Source: Bacteroidales bacterium UBA5507
Lineage (GTDB): Bacteria > Bacteroidota > Bacteroidia > Bacteroidales > Lentimicrobiaceae
Length of the DNA stretch: 64,000 nt
Assembly: GCA_002426195.1 (NCBI GenBank)
Contig: DIOT01000031.1
Span: 16,852 to 80,851 of the forward strand
Direction: 5' to 3'
Below, piece by piece: positions 8,916-16,638 of the stretch. The translations under genes and the position numbers were made by a program. A model generated the notes under the pieces. That model did no database searches, was not told the DNA's origin, and saw nothing but the letters and a program-made list of their open reading frames with translations. The number at the start of each line of letters is the position of its first letter. Position 1 is the first letter of the stretch.

Positions 8916-10076
8916 TTAAGATAAAAATCCGAGTAGAATACCTGCAGCCACAGCACTACCAATAACACCTGCAACATTAGGTCCCATAGCATGCATTAAC
9001 AAGTGATTCGTCTTGTCATATTCCAATCCCACAATCTGTGAAACCCTTGCACTGTCAGGTACTGCTGATACACCGGCATTTCCGATAAGCGGATTAATCT
9101 TGTTACCTTCTTTAAGGAACAAATTAATAATCTTAACAAACATTACTCCACCAAAAGTTGCAATTATAAATGATATAGCACCAAGTGCAAAAATACCAAC
9201 GGATTTTGCGGTCAGGAATGTTGTAGCTTGTGTTGAAGCACCAACAGTAAGACCTATAAGAATAGTCACTATGTCAATCATAGGTCCTTTTGCTGTATCA
9301 GCTAAACGCTTTGTTACACCACTTTCTTTCAAAAGGTTTCCAAAGAAAAGCATACCCAAAAGAGGTAAACCGGAAGGAACAATAAAGGTAGTAAGCAATA
9401 AACCGATAATAGGGAATAAGACTTTCTCCTGTTTTGTGACAGTACGCGGAGGTTTCATTCTTATTACTCTTTCCTTTTTGGTTGTAAGCAATCTCATAAC
9501 CGGAGGCTGGATTACTGGTACAAGTGCCATATATGAATATGCTGAAACAGCTATTGCACCAATGAGGTCAGGAGCAAGACGGGATGAAAGGAATATTGCA
9601 GTTGGGCCGTCAGCACCACCTATAATTCCAATAGCACCTGCTTCTGCAGGTGAGAATCCAACTAGTAATGCTATTGCATATGCACCAAAGATACCAAGCT
9701 GTGCTGCCGCACCAATAAGAAGTAATTTAGGGTTTGAGATGAGGGCAGAAAAATCAGTCATTGCCCCAATCCCAAGAAATATCAACGGAGGATAAACTCC
9801 CTGGAGTACACCAAAGTATAAGTAATTCAATACACTGCCTGATTCATGAATACCTATTTGAAAACCCGGCATAAATGCAATATTTCCAACCAGAATTCCA
9901 AAACCAATTGGAACAAGCAACATTGGCTCGTACTCTTTGGTTATAGCAAGCCAGATAAATGCCAGCCCTATACAAATCATTATGAGATGCCCGGCTGTAA
10001 GGTTTGCAAAAGCAGTGTAGGCGAAGAACTTATTCATGTGTTCTCCCACAAAGGCTAAAAATCCTACATCTTCCAT
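8916..10076 (-). CDS. mmdB: Sodium-translocating decarboxylase subunit beta
   Basis: This very hydrophobic 386-aa multi-pass membrane subunit couples decarboxylation of carboxybiotin to Na+ export. The OadB/MmdB/GcdB signature GGADGPTAIF contains Asp156, equivalent to the sodium-channel Asp203 of Klebsiella OadB. KEYEPMLLVPIGFGILVGN and the C-terminal NVAGVIGSAVAAG are also typical. The gene is last in the epimerase-mmdA-oadG-biotin-beta operon, three bases after the biotin protein. The operon context (methylmalonyl-CoA epimerase first) favours methylmalonyl-CoA as substrate over oxaloacetate or glutaconyl-CoA. Confidence 0.93.
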   Translation of the reverse strand: MEDVGFLAFVGEHMNKFFAYTAFANLTAGHLIMICIGLAFIWLAITKEYEPMLLVPIGFGILVGNIAFMPGFQIGIHESGSVLNYLYFGVLQGVYPPLIFLGIGAMTDFSALISNPKLLLIGAAAQLGIFGAYAIALLVGFSPAEAGAIGIIGGADGPTAIFLSSRLAPDLIGAIAVSAYSYMALVPVIQPPVMRLLTTKKERVIRMKPPRTVTKQEKVLFPIIGLLLTTFIVPSGLPLLGMLFFGNLLKESGVTKRLADTAKGPMIDIVTILIGLTVGASTQATTFLTAKSVGIFALGAISFIIATFGGVMFVKIINLFLKEGNKINPLIGNAGVSAVPDSARVSQIVGLEYDKTNHLLMHAMGPNVAGVIGSAVAAGILLGFLS

Positions 10077-10079
10077 TAC

Positions 10080-10523
10080 TTAGTCTCCTATTACTATTAA
10101 ATTATCACCTTCCATTACAGAACTACCTTTGCTGACATTGATTTTGATAATTCTGCCTTCTTTATCGGCGTTAATGTTATTTTCCATTTTCATAGCCTCA
10201 AGAGTAATGAGCCTCTGACCAACTTTTACTGTATCGCCTTCTCTAACATGTATTTCGAGGATAACACCAGGTAATGGAGAATTTATACTTCCTGTTCCTT
10301 TCGGAGCAGAAGGACTGGCTGTTTTTGCTGTTTTTGGTGAGGCGTCGGTTGAAGGCACACTTACCGATCTTACAAGTTTAGGTGTCTTTTGTGCCTGTAT
10401 TTCTCTGTCAACTTCCACTTTATATAAAGTGCCATTCACATCAACTTCTGCTATGTTGTCTTCAATATTCAGGATCTCTACACCATAGATATTCCCGTTG
10501 ATTGTAAGTTTGAATTTTTTCAT
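10080..10523 (-). CDS. mmdC: Biotin carrier subunit of methylmalonyl-CoA decarboxylase
   Basis: This 147-aa biotinyl protein carries carboxybiotin between the carboxyltransferase and the membrane beta subunit. The C-terminal biotinyl domain (about residues 78-147) has EAMKMEN at 109-115, with Lys112 the biotinylation site. An Ala/Pro/Lys/Thr-rich linker (about 50-78) separates it from a small N-terminal beta segment. It precedes the beta subunit by three bases and follows the OadG fusion protein by 40 bases. Confidence 0.93.
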   Translation of the reverse strand: MKKFKLTINGNIYGVEILNIEDNIAEVDVNGTLYKVEVDREIQAQKTPKLVRSVSVPSTDASPKTAKTASPSAPKGTGSINSPLPGVILEIHVREGDTVKVGQRLITLEAMKMENNINADKEGRIIKINVSKGSSVMEGDNLIVIGD

Positions 10524-10563
10524 TATTTATCTGATCTTTAATAATTGATACGTTGGCCTTTTT

Positions 10564-11457
10564 TTATCTGGGTAATTTTCTGAGTGTGTAAATCTTTGAG
10601 CTCCATGGTGAATATGTTCTGGCTACTTTCTTTATCGTAAGAACCGCTTCTTCATGATCATGGTACTCAGCCTGATGCAGTCGTAGCGCTATTGCTATAG
10701 CTGCTGTAACTTCACCGGGTACATCATTTGATTCATCAACATCAGCTACAACTTTTTCATGTTTACTGAATATCTTCCGAAGGTCAATAGCATAAACCTT
10801 ACGGATATTTCTGAATATAAGATAAAGCAGTATTAAAGCCAGAAATACAACCGACATAGCTATAACAGCCATACCAACTCCGTAGGGATCATATTTCACG
10901 AAACGTTCACTGGATGTAATTACTACTCCTGTGTAATTGTTTGCCTTGGGTGTAGTTTTTTCCAGAAAAATCCATTTTTCCGATCCATCAGACTCACGCC
11001 CGTAAGACACATCAGCTTTCACAGGAGGATAAGTAATTTCATCTATCAGGGTACGACCATTTATGTCATATAACGCCAGATAGTTTGTGTCCTCTAATGA
11101 AAAGTTCAAATGAAGAATACCCCTGGTTGGTTTCCCATCGGCAAAAAACACCAAATAGTTCTGAGATGGAATTTTTGTTATAGGATCACCTGTGGGTATC
11201 CAGTACTTTTTAGGGTCTTTAGGATCATTTGTGAGATACATTCCGGCCATGTTGACACTGTTGTATGCTGAATTAAATATTTCAATCCAGCTATTACGCA
11301 TTCCATAATCGTCAACATAGTTTGAATCATTGTGTACCAGAATTTCATTGATTCTAAGATCCAATCCACTCTGTGCCTTAACATTACCAGTGAGGAGTAA
11401 TGCCATTGCAAACACAACTATGCTTATAAATTTTAATACTCTGAATTTAAACATCAC
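10564..11457 (-). CDS. OadG-type membrane subunit with an N-terminal lamin-tail domain
   Basis: The 297 residues fall into parts: a signal peptide or anchor (1-29), a probable lamin-tail (LTD) beta-sandwich at about 30-180 (LRINEILVHNDSN, SWIEIFNSAYNSVNMAGMYL, SYGRESDGSEKW), one transmembrane helix at about 191-216 (DPYGVGMAVIAMSVVF), and a cytoplasmic tail ending TYSPWSSKIYTLRKLPR. The helix-plus-tail is the small OadG/gamma-delta subunit that holds sodium-pumping decarboxylases together. Classical OadG is only about 80-120 aa, so the extracytoplasmic LTD is an addition. It overlaps neither neighbour and sits between mmdA (9 bases) and the biotin protein. The role of the LTD is unknown; anchoring to the envelope is a guess. 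Confidence 0.85.
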   Translation of the reverse strand: MMFKFRVLKFISIVVFAMALLLTGNVKAQSGLDLRINEILVHNDSNYVDDYGMRNSWIEIFNSAYNSVNMAGMYLTNDPKDPKKYWIPTGDPITKIPSQNYLVFFADGKPTRGILHLNFSLEDTNYLALYDINGRTLIDEITYPPVKADVSYGRESDGSEKWIFLEKTTPKANNYTGVVITSSERFVKYDPYGVGMAVIAMSVVFLALILLYLIFRNIRKVYAIDLRKIFSKHEKVVADVDESNDVPGEVTAAIAIALRLHQAEYHDHEEAVLTIKKVARTYSPWSSKIYTLRKLPR

Positions 11458-11465
11458 AAATAATA

Positions 11466-13025
11466 TTACAATGGTAAGTTAGAATGTTTCTTAGGCGGCA
11501 TTACGTCCTTCTTAGTAGAAAGTGCCTGGAGAGCTCTGATTACTCTGAACCTGGTATTACGTGGCTCAATTATATCATCAATGTAACCGTATTTAGCTGC
11601 ATCATATGGATTTGCAAACTTATCCTTGTATTCAGTTTCGCTCTGTAGAATAAATGCTTCTCTTTCCTGAGGATCGGTAATTTCACTAATCTTTCTGCTC
11701 TGTAATATTTCTGTAGCTCCCTTTGCTCCCATTACAGCAATTTCTGCAGCCGGCCATGCAAAGTTCATATCACCGCGAAGGTGTTTAGAACTCATAACGC
11801 AATATGCTCCACCATAAGCTTTACGTAAAACTACAGTAACTTTTGGTACAGTTGCCTCTCCATATGCATAAAGTAATTTTGCACCGTGTACAATGATTCC
11901 ACCATATTCCTGTGCTGTACCCGGTAAGAATCCCGGAACATCAACCAAGGTAAGAATAGGTACGTTGAACGCATCGCAAAATCTTACAAATCTTGCAGCT
12001 TTTCGCGAAGCATTGATATCAAGTACACCTGCCAGATAATTGGGTTGGTTTGCTACAATACCAACCGACATTCCATTAAAACGAGCATAACCGGTAACGA
12101 TGTTTGGTGCATAGTGACGCTGGATTTCAAGGAATTCTCCATTGTCAACTATTGCATGAATTACATCTTTTACATCATATGGCTTATTGGGATTTTCCGG
12201 AATGATAAAGTTGAGTGAATCTTCCAGTCTATCGATTGGGTCATTATTCGGAGCTAGTGGAGGATCCTCGAGGTTGTTTTGTGGCAGATAGCTTATAAGT
12301 TTTCTTATCAGCATGATTCCTTCCTGCTCATCGTCAGCAACAAAATGAGAAACACCAGATTTAGAACCATGAACCATAGCTCCACCAAGTTCTTCATCAG
12401 TAACAACTTCACCTGTAACAGTCTTAACCACCTTCGGACCTGTAACAAACATATTACTGGTTCCTTTGCTCATAATGATGAAATCGGTTAAAGCAGGAGA
12501 GTATACAGCACCACCAGCACAAGGACCAAATATGGCAGAAATTTGTGGAATTACTCCTGAAGCCATAATGTTACGCTCAAATATTTCAGCATAACCGGCC
12601 AGACTGTTAACGCCTTCCTGGATACGAGCTCCACCTGAATCATTAATGCCAATTAAAGGAGCACCCACTTTCATAGCCTGATCCATTACCTTGCAGATCT
12701 TATTTGCAAAAGCTTCTGAAAGCGAACCACCAAAAACAGTAAAGTCCTGTGAGAAAACATAAACTACCCGACCATCAATAGTACCATGCCCGGTTATAAC
12801 ACCATCAGAAAGAAAAGTCTGCTTGTCGATTCCAAAATTATGTGATCTGTGAGTCACAAACATGTCGAATTCAGCGAAACTGCCTTCATCAAGCAATAAC
12901 TCGATTCTTTCACGGGCGGTGAGTTTTCCTTTAGCGTGCTGGGCATCTATTCTTTTTTGGCCGCCCCCAAGTTTTGCCAACTCTCTTTTTTCGAGAAGTT
13001 CCTTAATCTTATCCTCAAAAGCCAT
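11466..13025 (-). CDS. mmdA: Methylmalonyl-CoA decarboxylase carboxyltransferase subunit alpha
   Basis: At 519 aa it is the size of carboxyltransferase subunits of acyl-CoA carboxylases and decarboxylases. It moves the carboxyl group from methylmalonyl-CoA to biotin. Two crotonase-like lobes are visible. The first has KGKLTARERIELLLD, INDSGGARIQEG and FGPCAGGAVYSPALTDF; the second has LVDVPGFLPG and VVLRKAYGGAYCVMSSK. The text is closest to propionyl-CoA carboxylase beta/MmdA. With no biotin carboxylase gene nearby but a full Na+-pump set, the decarboxylase direction is inferred. It starts 57 bases after the epimerase stop. Confidence 0.92.
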   Translation of the reverse strand: MAFEDKIKELLEKRELAKLGGGQKRIDAQHAKGKLTARERIELLLDEGSFAEFDMFVTHRSHNFGIDKQTFLSDGVITGHGTIDGRVVYVFSQDFTVFGGSLSEAFANKICKVMDQAMKVGAPLIGINDSGGARIQEGVNSLAGYAEIFERNIMASGVIPQISAIFGPCAGGAVYSPALTDFIIMSKGTSNMFVTGPKVVKTVTGEVVTDEELGGAMVHGSKSGVSHFVADDEQEGIMLIRKLISYLPQNNLEDPPLAPNNDPIDRLEDSLNFIIPENPNKPYDVKDVIHAIVDNGEFLEIQRHYAPNIVTGYARFNGMSVGIVANQPNYLAGVLDINASRKAARFVRFCDAFNVPILTLVDVPGFLPGTAQEYGGIIVHGAKLLYAYGEATVPKVTVVLRKAYGGAYCVMSSKHLRGDMNFAWPAAEIAVMGAKGATEILQSRKISEITDPQEREAFILQSETEYKDKFANPYDAAKYGYIDDIIEPRNTRFRVIRALQALSTKKDVMPPKKHSNLPL

Positions 13026-13082
13026 AGTTTGAAATTGTTTTACCGGTATGATTTGTTAGTGGATTCTCCGGTGATTTATAAT

Positions 13083-13496
13083 TTATTTTTTTGATTTGTC
13101 TTCACAGAATTCGGTAAGTACGCCAAATGTTGATTTTGGATGCAGGAATGCAATTGTCATTCCTTCTGCTCCGGCCCGGGGTGTTTTATCAATTAATTGA
13201 ACGCCTTTTTCTGCAGTCTCTTCGAGTGCCTGTTCAATGTTCTCTACTGCAAAAGCAATATGATGAATTCCTTCACCTTTTTTCTCGATGAATTTTCCAA
13301 TAGGACCTTCAGCATCAGTTGACTCAAGTAATTCAATTTTAGTTTGTCCAACCATAAAGAATGCTGTCTTTACTTTTTGATCCTTAACTTCTTCAATTGC
13401 ATAGCACTTTAAGCCCAAAATGTTTTCATAGTAAGGAATACTGGCATTCAAATCTTTAACAGCGATGCCAATGTGTTCAATATGTGTAGGTTTCAT
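13083..13496 (-). CDS. mce: Methylmalonyl-CoA epimerase
   Basis: This small VOC-fold enzyme (137 aa) interconverts (R)- and (S)-methylmalonyl-CoA, linking the B12-dependent mutase to the decarboxylase. Tandem beta-alpha-beta-beta-beta modules carry the metal ligands His8 (HIEHIGIAV), a His in GIHHIAF, and a Glu near the end (GVLTEF). KIELLES is typical of the family. It is first in the operon, directly behind a good Bacteroidota promoter. Confidence 0.95.
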   Translation of the reverse strand: MKPTHIEHIGIAVKDLNASIPYYENILGLKCYAIEEVKDQKVKTAFFMVGQTKIELLESTDAEGPIGKFIEKKGEGIHHIAFAVENIEQALEETAEKGVQLIDKTPRAGAEGMTIAFLHPKSTFGVLTEFCEDKSKK

Positions 13497-13512
13497 CTTT
13501 TGAAATTTTTTG

Positions 13513-13545
13513 CAAAAGTAGACAGTTATTTTTGATTACCCCAAA
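13513..13545 (-). promoter_or_regulatory. Promoter of the mce-mmd operon
   Basis: On the minus strand TTTG (complement of 13542-13545) is followed after 21 bases by TACTTTTG (complement of 13513-13520), a full match to the Bacteroidota primary-sigma consensus. The -7 element lies 16 bases before the mce start codon, so the leader is very short. Confidence 0.7.
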
Positions 13546-13652
13546 CTTATCGCACTTTTAATTTGTAAAAATCTGATTTATTCTTGGTTACGTTTCAAAA
13601 TATGAATGCCTGAACCATTATAACATAGCCATTAGTCAAGTGTTCTCTAAAA

Positions 13653-13690
13653 AAGAAAAAGGATCATGGCTGATGATCCTTTTTTCTTTT
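13653..13690 (-). terminator. Terminator after prfB
   Basis: The stem GGATCAT/ATGATCC (13661-13667 and 13673-13679, loop of 5) is extended by A-run/T-run pairing. It follows the prfB stop by about 17 bases on the minus strand and has runs of T on both strands, so it can act in both directions. Confidence 0.75.
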
Positions 13691-13706
13691 ATTAATATTT
13701 ACCTTA

Positions 13707-14802
13707 TTAAATACTTTCACTGCCAAACTCCATCAGGTATGCTTTAATGAAATCATTCAATCCTCCGTCAAGAACTTCGTTTGTATCGGAAGTTTCATGA
13801 TCAGTTCTCAAATCCTTCACCAATTTATAAGGATGCAACACATAACTTCTGATTTGTGATCCCCATTCTATCTTCTTCTTTTTACCTTCAATAGCAGCTA
13901 TTGCTTCATTTTTCTTTCTCAGCTCTATTTCATACAACTGTGATTTGAGCATCTGGAGAGCTTTCTCACGATTCTGACCCTGAGATCTTGTTACCTGACA
14001 TTCTATTATTATACCGGTAGGCTCATGTCGCAATCTTACAGCTGTTTCTACCTTATTAACATTTTGGCCACCTGGACCGCTTGATCTGAATGTATCCCAT
14101 GTAATATCCGACGGATTTATCTGAATGTCAATTCGGTCATCAACAACAGGATAAACATAAACAGAGGCAAATGAGGTATGTCTTTTATTAGCAGAATCAA
14201 ATGGAGACAACCGCACAAGCCGGTGAACACCATTCTCGCTTTTGAGATATCCAAAAGCATCATCTCCTTCAAATTCAAGTGTAACCGATTTAATTCCAGC
14301 CACATCACCTTCATGCAAGTCGATCTCTCTTACCTTAAAATCGTTTCTCTCACCATACCTTATATACATACGCATCAGTATTGAGGCCCAATCATTACTT
14401 TCGGTACCACCGGCTCCCGCATTTATCTGAAGTATGGCATTAAGGTGATCTTCCTCATTTCTGAGCATATTCCTAAGCTCAAGATCTTCAATCTTTTTGA
14501 GGGCGAGGTTATATTGATGATCGAGATCGGCTTCTTCGGCTTCATCAGCTTCAAAGAAATCATAGAAAACCACCAGATCATCAAAAGCAGATACAGCTGA
14601 CTGGTAGTCAGATGTCCACTTTTTCTTTTCAGAAACAGCTTTTAGGAGAGCTTCGGCCTTTTTAGGGTCATTCCAAAAATCGGGCTGATGTGAAATGTCC
14701 TCTTCTTCTTTTATCTGCGCTAATTTACCATCAATGTCAAAGAAACCTCCTTAGAGCACTAAGCCGCTTCTTAAGGTCATTCACTTGCTCTTTCTGAACC
14801 AT
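13707..14802 (-). CDS. prfB: Peptide chain release factor 2, with programmed +1 frameshift
   Basis: RF2 releases peptides at UGA and UAA. The gene is in two frames. A short frame starts at the ATG ending at 14802 and meets an in-frame TGA as codon 22 (14739-14737). Skipping one T there (CTT, then GAC from 14738) opens the frame that runs to 13707. The joined protein is 364 aa, the normal RF2 length. AGGAGG sits just before CTTTGAC with the same spacing as in E. coli prfB. RF2 identity is confirmed by the SPF anticodon-mimic motif (RLSPFDSANKRH) and GPGGQNVNKVETAVR. It starts 4 bases after the recX stop. Confidence 0.95.
14736..14754 (-). promoter_or_regulatory. RF2 programmed +1 frameshift site
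   Basis: On the minus strand AGGAGG is followed by TTT CTT TGA C. This is the RF2 autoregulatory cassette: an internal Shine-Dalgarno-like element, a slippery CTT and the poorly terminating UGA-C. When RF2 is scarce the ribosome pauses at UGA and shifts +1. Confidence 0.93.
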
Positions 14803-14806
14803 GGTT

Positions 14807-15274
14807 CTACTGTTTTCTTCTCATTAAATCATCAATAATTTCAAATACCAGGTCAGCTTCATAACCTTTTGCTATTGCAGGCTTTGCCAAACGGTGTTTA
14901 AAAAGCACTGTATTTGATTTATCGGTAACAGCAATCTTATGTTCAACCATATCAACAACCCTGTTACGATATTCATTCTTGTCAATTTCTTCCAGACCCT
15001 TATTAATTACATCACCTGGTATCTGACGTGCCTTCAATTCACCAATTATACGGGCTCTTCCCCAATTCTTATTACGGAATTTACTTCCCGCGTAAATCTT
15101 GGCATAACGCTCCTCATCAATAAAGCCTTCTTCAATAAGTGCGTCTATTGCTTGTTGGGTTTCCTTCTCACTCAACCCGAGTGCTAAAGCATGAACCTTT
15201 ACCTCTACAAGGCATCTCTCCTGCATTGCACACCATCGACGGATTTTAGCAATCTCTTTATTAAGTCCGCTCAT
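14807..15274 (-). CDS. recX: Regulatory protein RecX
   Basis: RecX binds RecA filaments and limits recombinase activity. At 155 aa it has the family length and is made of three-helix repeats: RRWCAMQERCLVEVKVHALALGLSE, then FIDEERYAKIYAGSKFRNKNWGRARIIGELKARQI, typical of the second repeat. No recA is nearby. It is transcribed just ahead of prfB, from a promoter matching the Bacteroidota consensus. Confidence 0.9.
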   Translation of the reverse strand: MSGLNKEIAKIRRWCAMQERCLVEVKVHALALGLSEKETQQAIDALIEEGFIDEERYAKIYAGSKFRNKNWGRARIIGELKARQIPGDVINKGLEEIDKNEYRNRVVDMVEHKIAVTDKSNTVLFKHRLAKPAIAKGYEADLVFEIIDDLMRRKQ

Positions 15275-15305
15275 ATCTAATTAGTTTAGACATTTATTTA
15301 TTGTG

Positions 15306-15336
15306 CAAATATAAAATATTCTCCTGTCGAAGCAAA
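15306..15336 (-). promoter_or_regulatory. Promoter of recX-prfB
   Basis: On the minus strand TTTG (complement of 15333-15336), a 19-base spacer and TATATTTG (complement of 15306-15313) give a full consensus match, 31 bases ahead of the recX ATG. Confidence 0.7.
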
Positions 15337-15382
15337 GATTTTTGTCCAAAAACTTAACAAAATGGCTGAAATTAATCCCTTT

Positions 15383-15835
15383 TTATTCTACTTTAATCAA
15401 ATGTATTTGAAATATGAGAACTGAGTTAGCAGGTATCCCCGGTTGAATAGTACTCCCATATCCTAAGTGAGAGGGTATAAACAACCATCCTGAACCGCCT
15501 TCTCCAAAATACTGAAGTCCTTCCTTCCAACCATCAATAACGCCATTTAAAGGAAACCGGGCAGGATTATCCCCGGTAGTTGAATCAAAAACTTTCTTAT
15601 TGGTTAGCATTCCTGAATAATGAACTATTACCACATTATTAATTGTTGGTTTGGGAAAATTTCCCGGATTCTCAATTATGTAATATAGTCCACTAGCTGA
15701 TTTTTCAGCCGTCAAGCCTTCTGCTTGCAGATAATTGCGAATTATCTCATCGTCCCTTTCTCTGTAATCATCTTCCTTTTTACAGGATATCAAAACGGGC
15801 ATAATGACTAGTATTATTAATACAATCCTTTTCAT
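15383..15835 (-). CDS. FKBP-type peptidyl-prolyl isomerase lipoprotein
   Basis: A lipobox (LISC, about Cys18) is followed by one FKBP domain at about residues 60-150: VVIVHYSGMLTNKKVFDST, GWKEGLQYFGEGGSGWLFIPSHLGYG and VLIFQIHLIKV. It should speed proline isomerisation during folding of exported proteins while tethered to a membrane. It overlaps the upstream sirtuin gene by four bases (ATGA type), indicating cotranscription. Confidence 0.92.
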   Translation of the reverse strand: MKRIVLIILVIMPVLISCKKEDDYRERDDEIIRNYLQAEGLTAEKSASGLYYIIENPGNFPKPTINNVVIVHYSGMLTNKKVFDSTTGDNPARFPLNGVIDGWKEGLQYFGEGGSGWLFIPSHLGYGSTIQPGIPANSVLIFQIHLIKVE

Positions 15836-16524
15836 GCTGATACCTCCTGTAAGAGCTTTTCCACCAATTCGGGAACAGCTTTCCCCGCTGATTCTTTCAT
15901 GACATTTATATCATTATTATAGTATGCTGCATTCGGATCTACCAGGTATTTACGACAGCCTTGTTTTGCATAATGTATTAGTCCTGCAGCCGGATATACC
16001 TGAAGTGAAGTTCCGATTATCAAAAGGTAGTCGGCTTCTGAAACAATCTGTGATGCTTCCTCTATTAATGGTACAGCTTCTCCGAACCATACAATATGAG
16101 GCCGGAGTTGACAACCTTTATCGCATTTATCGCCAATCTTAATATCCTTATATCCTATTGTATAAATCAATTCAGGATAGTCTTCACTTCTTACTTTTGT
16201 TAATTCTCCATGAAGATGAAGAATATTACTGGAACCTGCCCTTTCGTGCAAATCATCAACATTCTGAGTTATAATACTAACATCAAACTTCTCCTCAAGT
16301 CGTGCCAGTGCTTTATGAGCTTCATTAGGCAATGCTGTTTCCAGTTGTGACCTCCTTTTGTTATAAAATTCAATTACAAGTTCCGGATCGCGCAACCATC
16401 CATCAATTGTTGCCACATCTTCCACATGGTATTCTTCCCATAAACCGTTTGAGTCCCTGAAAGTCTTTAAGCCGCTTTCAGCACTCACACCTGCACCGGT
16501 GAGTACGGCAACTTTTTTCTTCAT
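15832..16524 (-). CDS. SIR2-family NAD-dependent protein deacylase
   Basis: This 230-aa sirtuin has GAGVSAESGLKTFRD for NAD binding, QNVD at 87-90, and the catalytic His105 in HLHGE. Tyr54 and Arg57 (FYNKR) form the class III pair that binds acidic acyl chains, suggesting desuccinylation or demalonylation as well as deacetylation. The zinc site looks incomplete: only the second cysteine pair (CDKGC) remains and the first is absent. It is the first gene of a pair with the FKBP lipoprotein, perhaps also followed by recX-prfB. E. coli CobB is the nearest named analogue. Confidence 0.9.
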   Translation of the reverse strand: MKKKVAVLTGAGVSAESGLKTFRDSNGLWEEYHVEDVATIDGWLRDPELVIEFYNKRRSQLETALPNEAHKALARLEEKFDVSIITQNVDDLHERAGSSNILHLHGELTKVRSEDYPELIYTIGYKDIKIGDKCDKGCQLRPHIVWFGEAVPLIEEASQIVSEADYLLIIGTSLQVYPAAGLIHYAKQGCRKYLVDPNAAYYNNDINVMKESAGKAVPELVEKLLQEVSA

Positions 16525-16573
16525 AATCTTGTCAATTCTATTAAAATAAACACTTTAAAGGCATTTAATTCAC

Positions 16574-16600
16574 AAAAAAAGGAGCGAATTATTTCGCTCC
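16574..16600 (-). terminator. Terminator after mdh
   Basis: An 8-bp perfect stem (GGAGCGAA at 16581-16588 with TTCGCTCC at 16593-16600, four-base loop) is followed on the minus strand by seven T (16580-16574). It ends mdh transcripts. Confidence 0.85.
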
Positions 16601-16638
16601 TAATATATTATATAAAGCCTTACAAACGCAAGCAGTGT

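Noticed and set aside
9013..9795. 260-aa open frame on the plus strand opposite the OadB gene
   Set aside because: It is the antisense shadow of a strongly supported membrane subunit and its translation shows no family features.
13707..14573. prfB as a truncated or broken gene
   Set aside because: The missing N-terminus is encoded in the -1-related frame upstream and joined by the classical RF2 +1 shift site, so the gene is intact.
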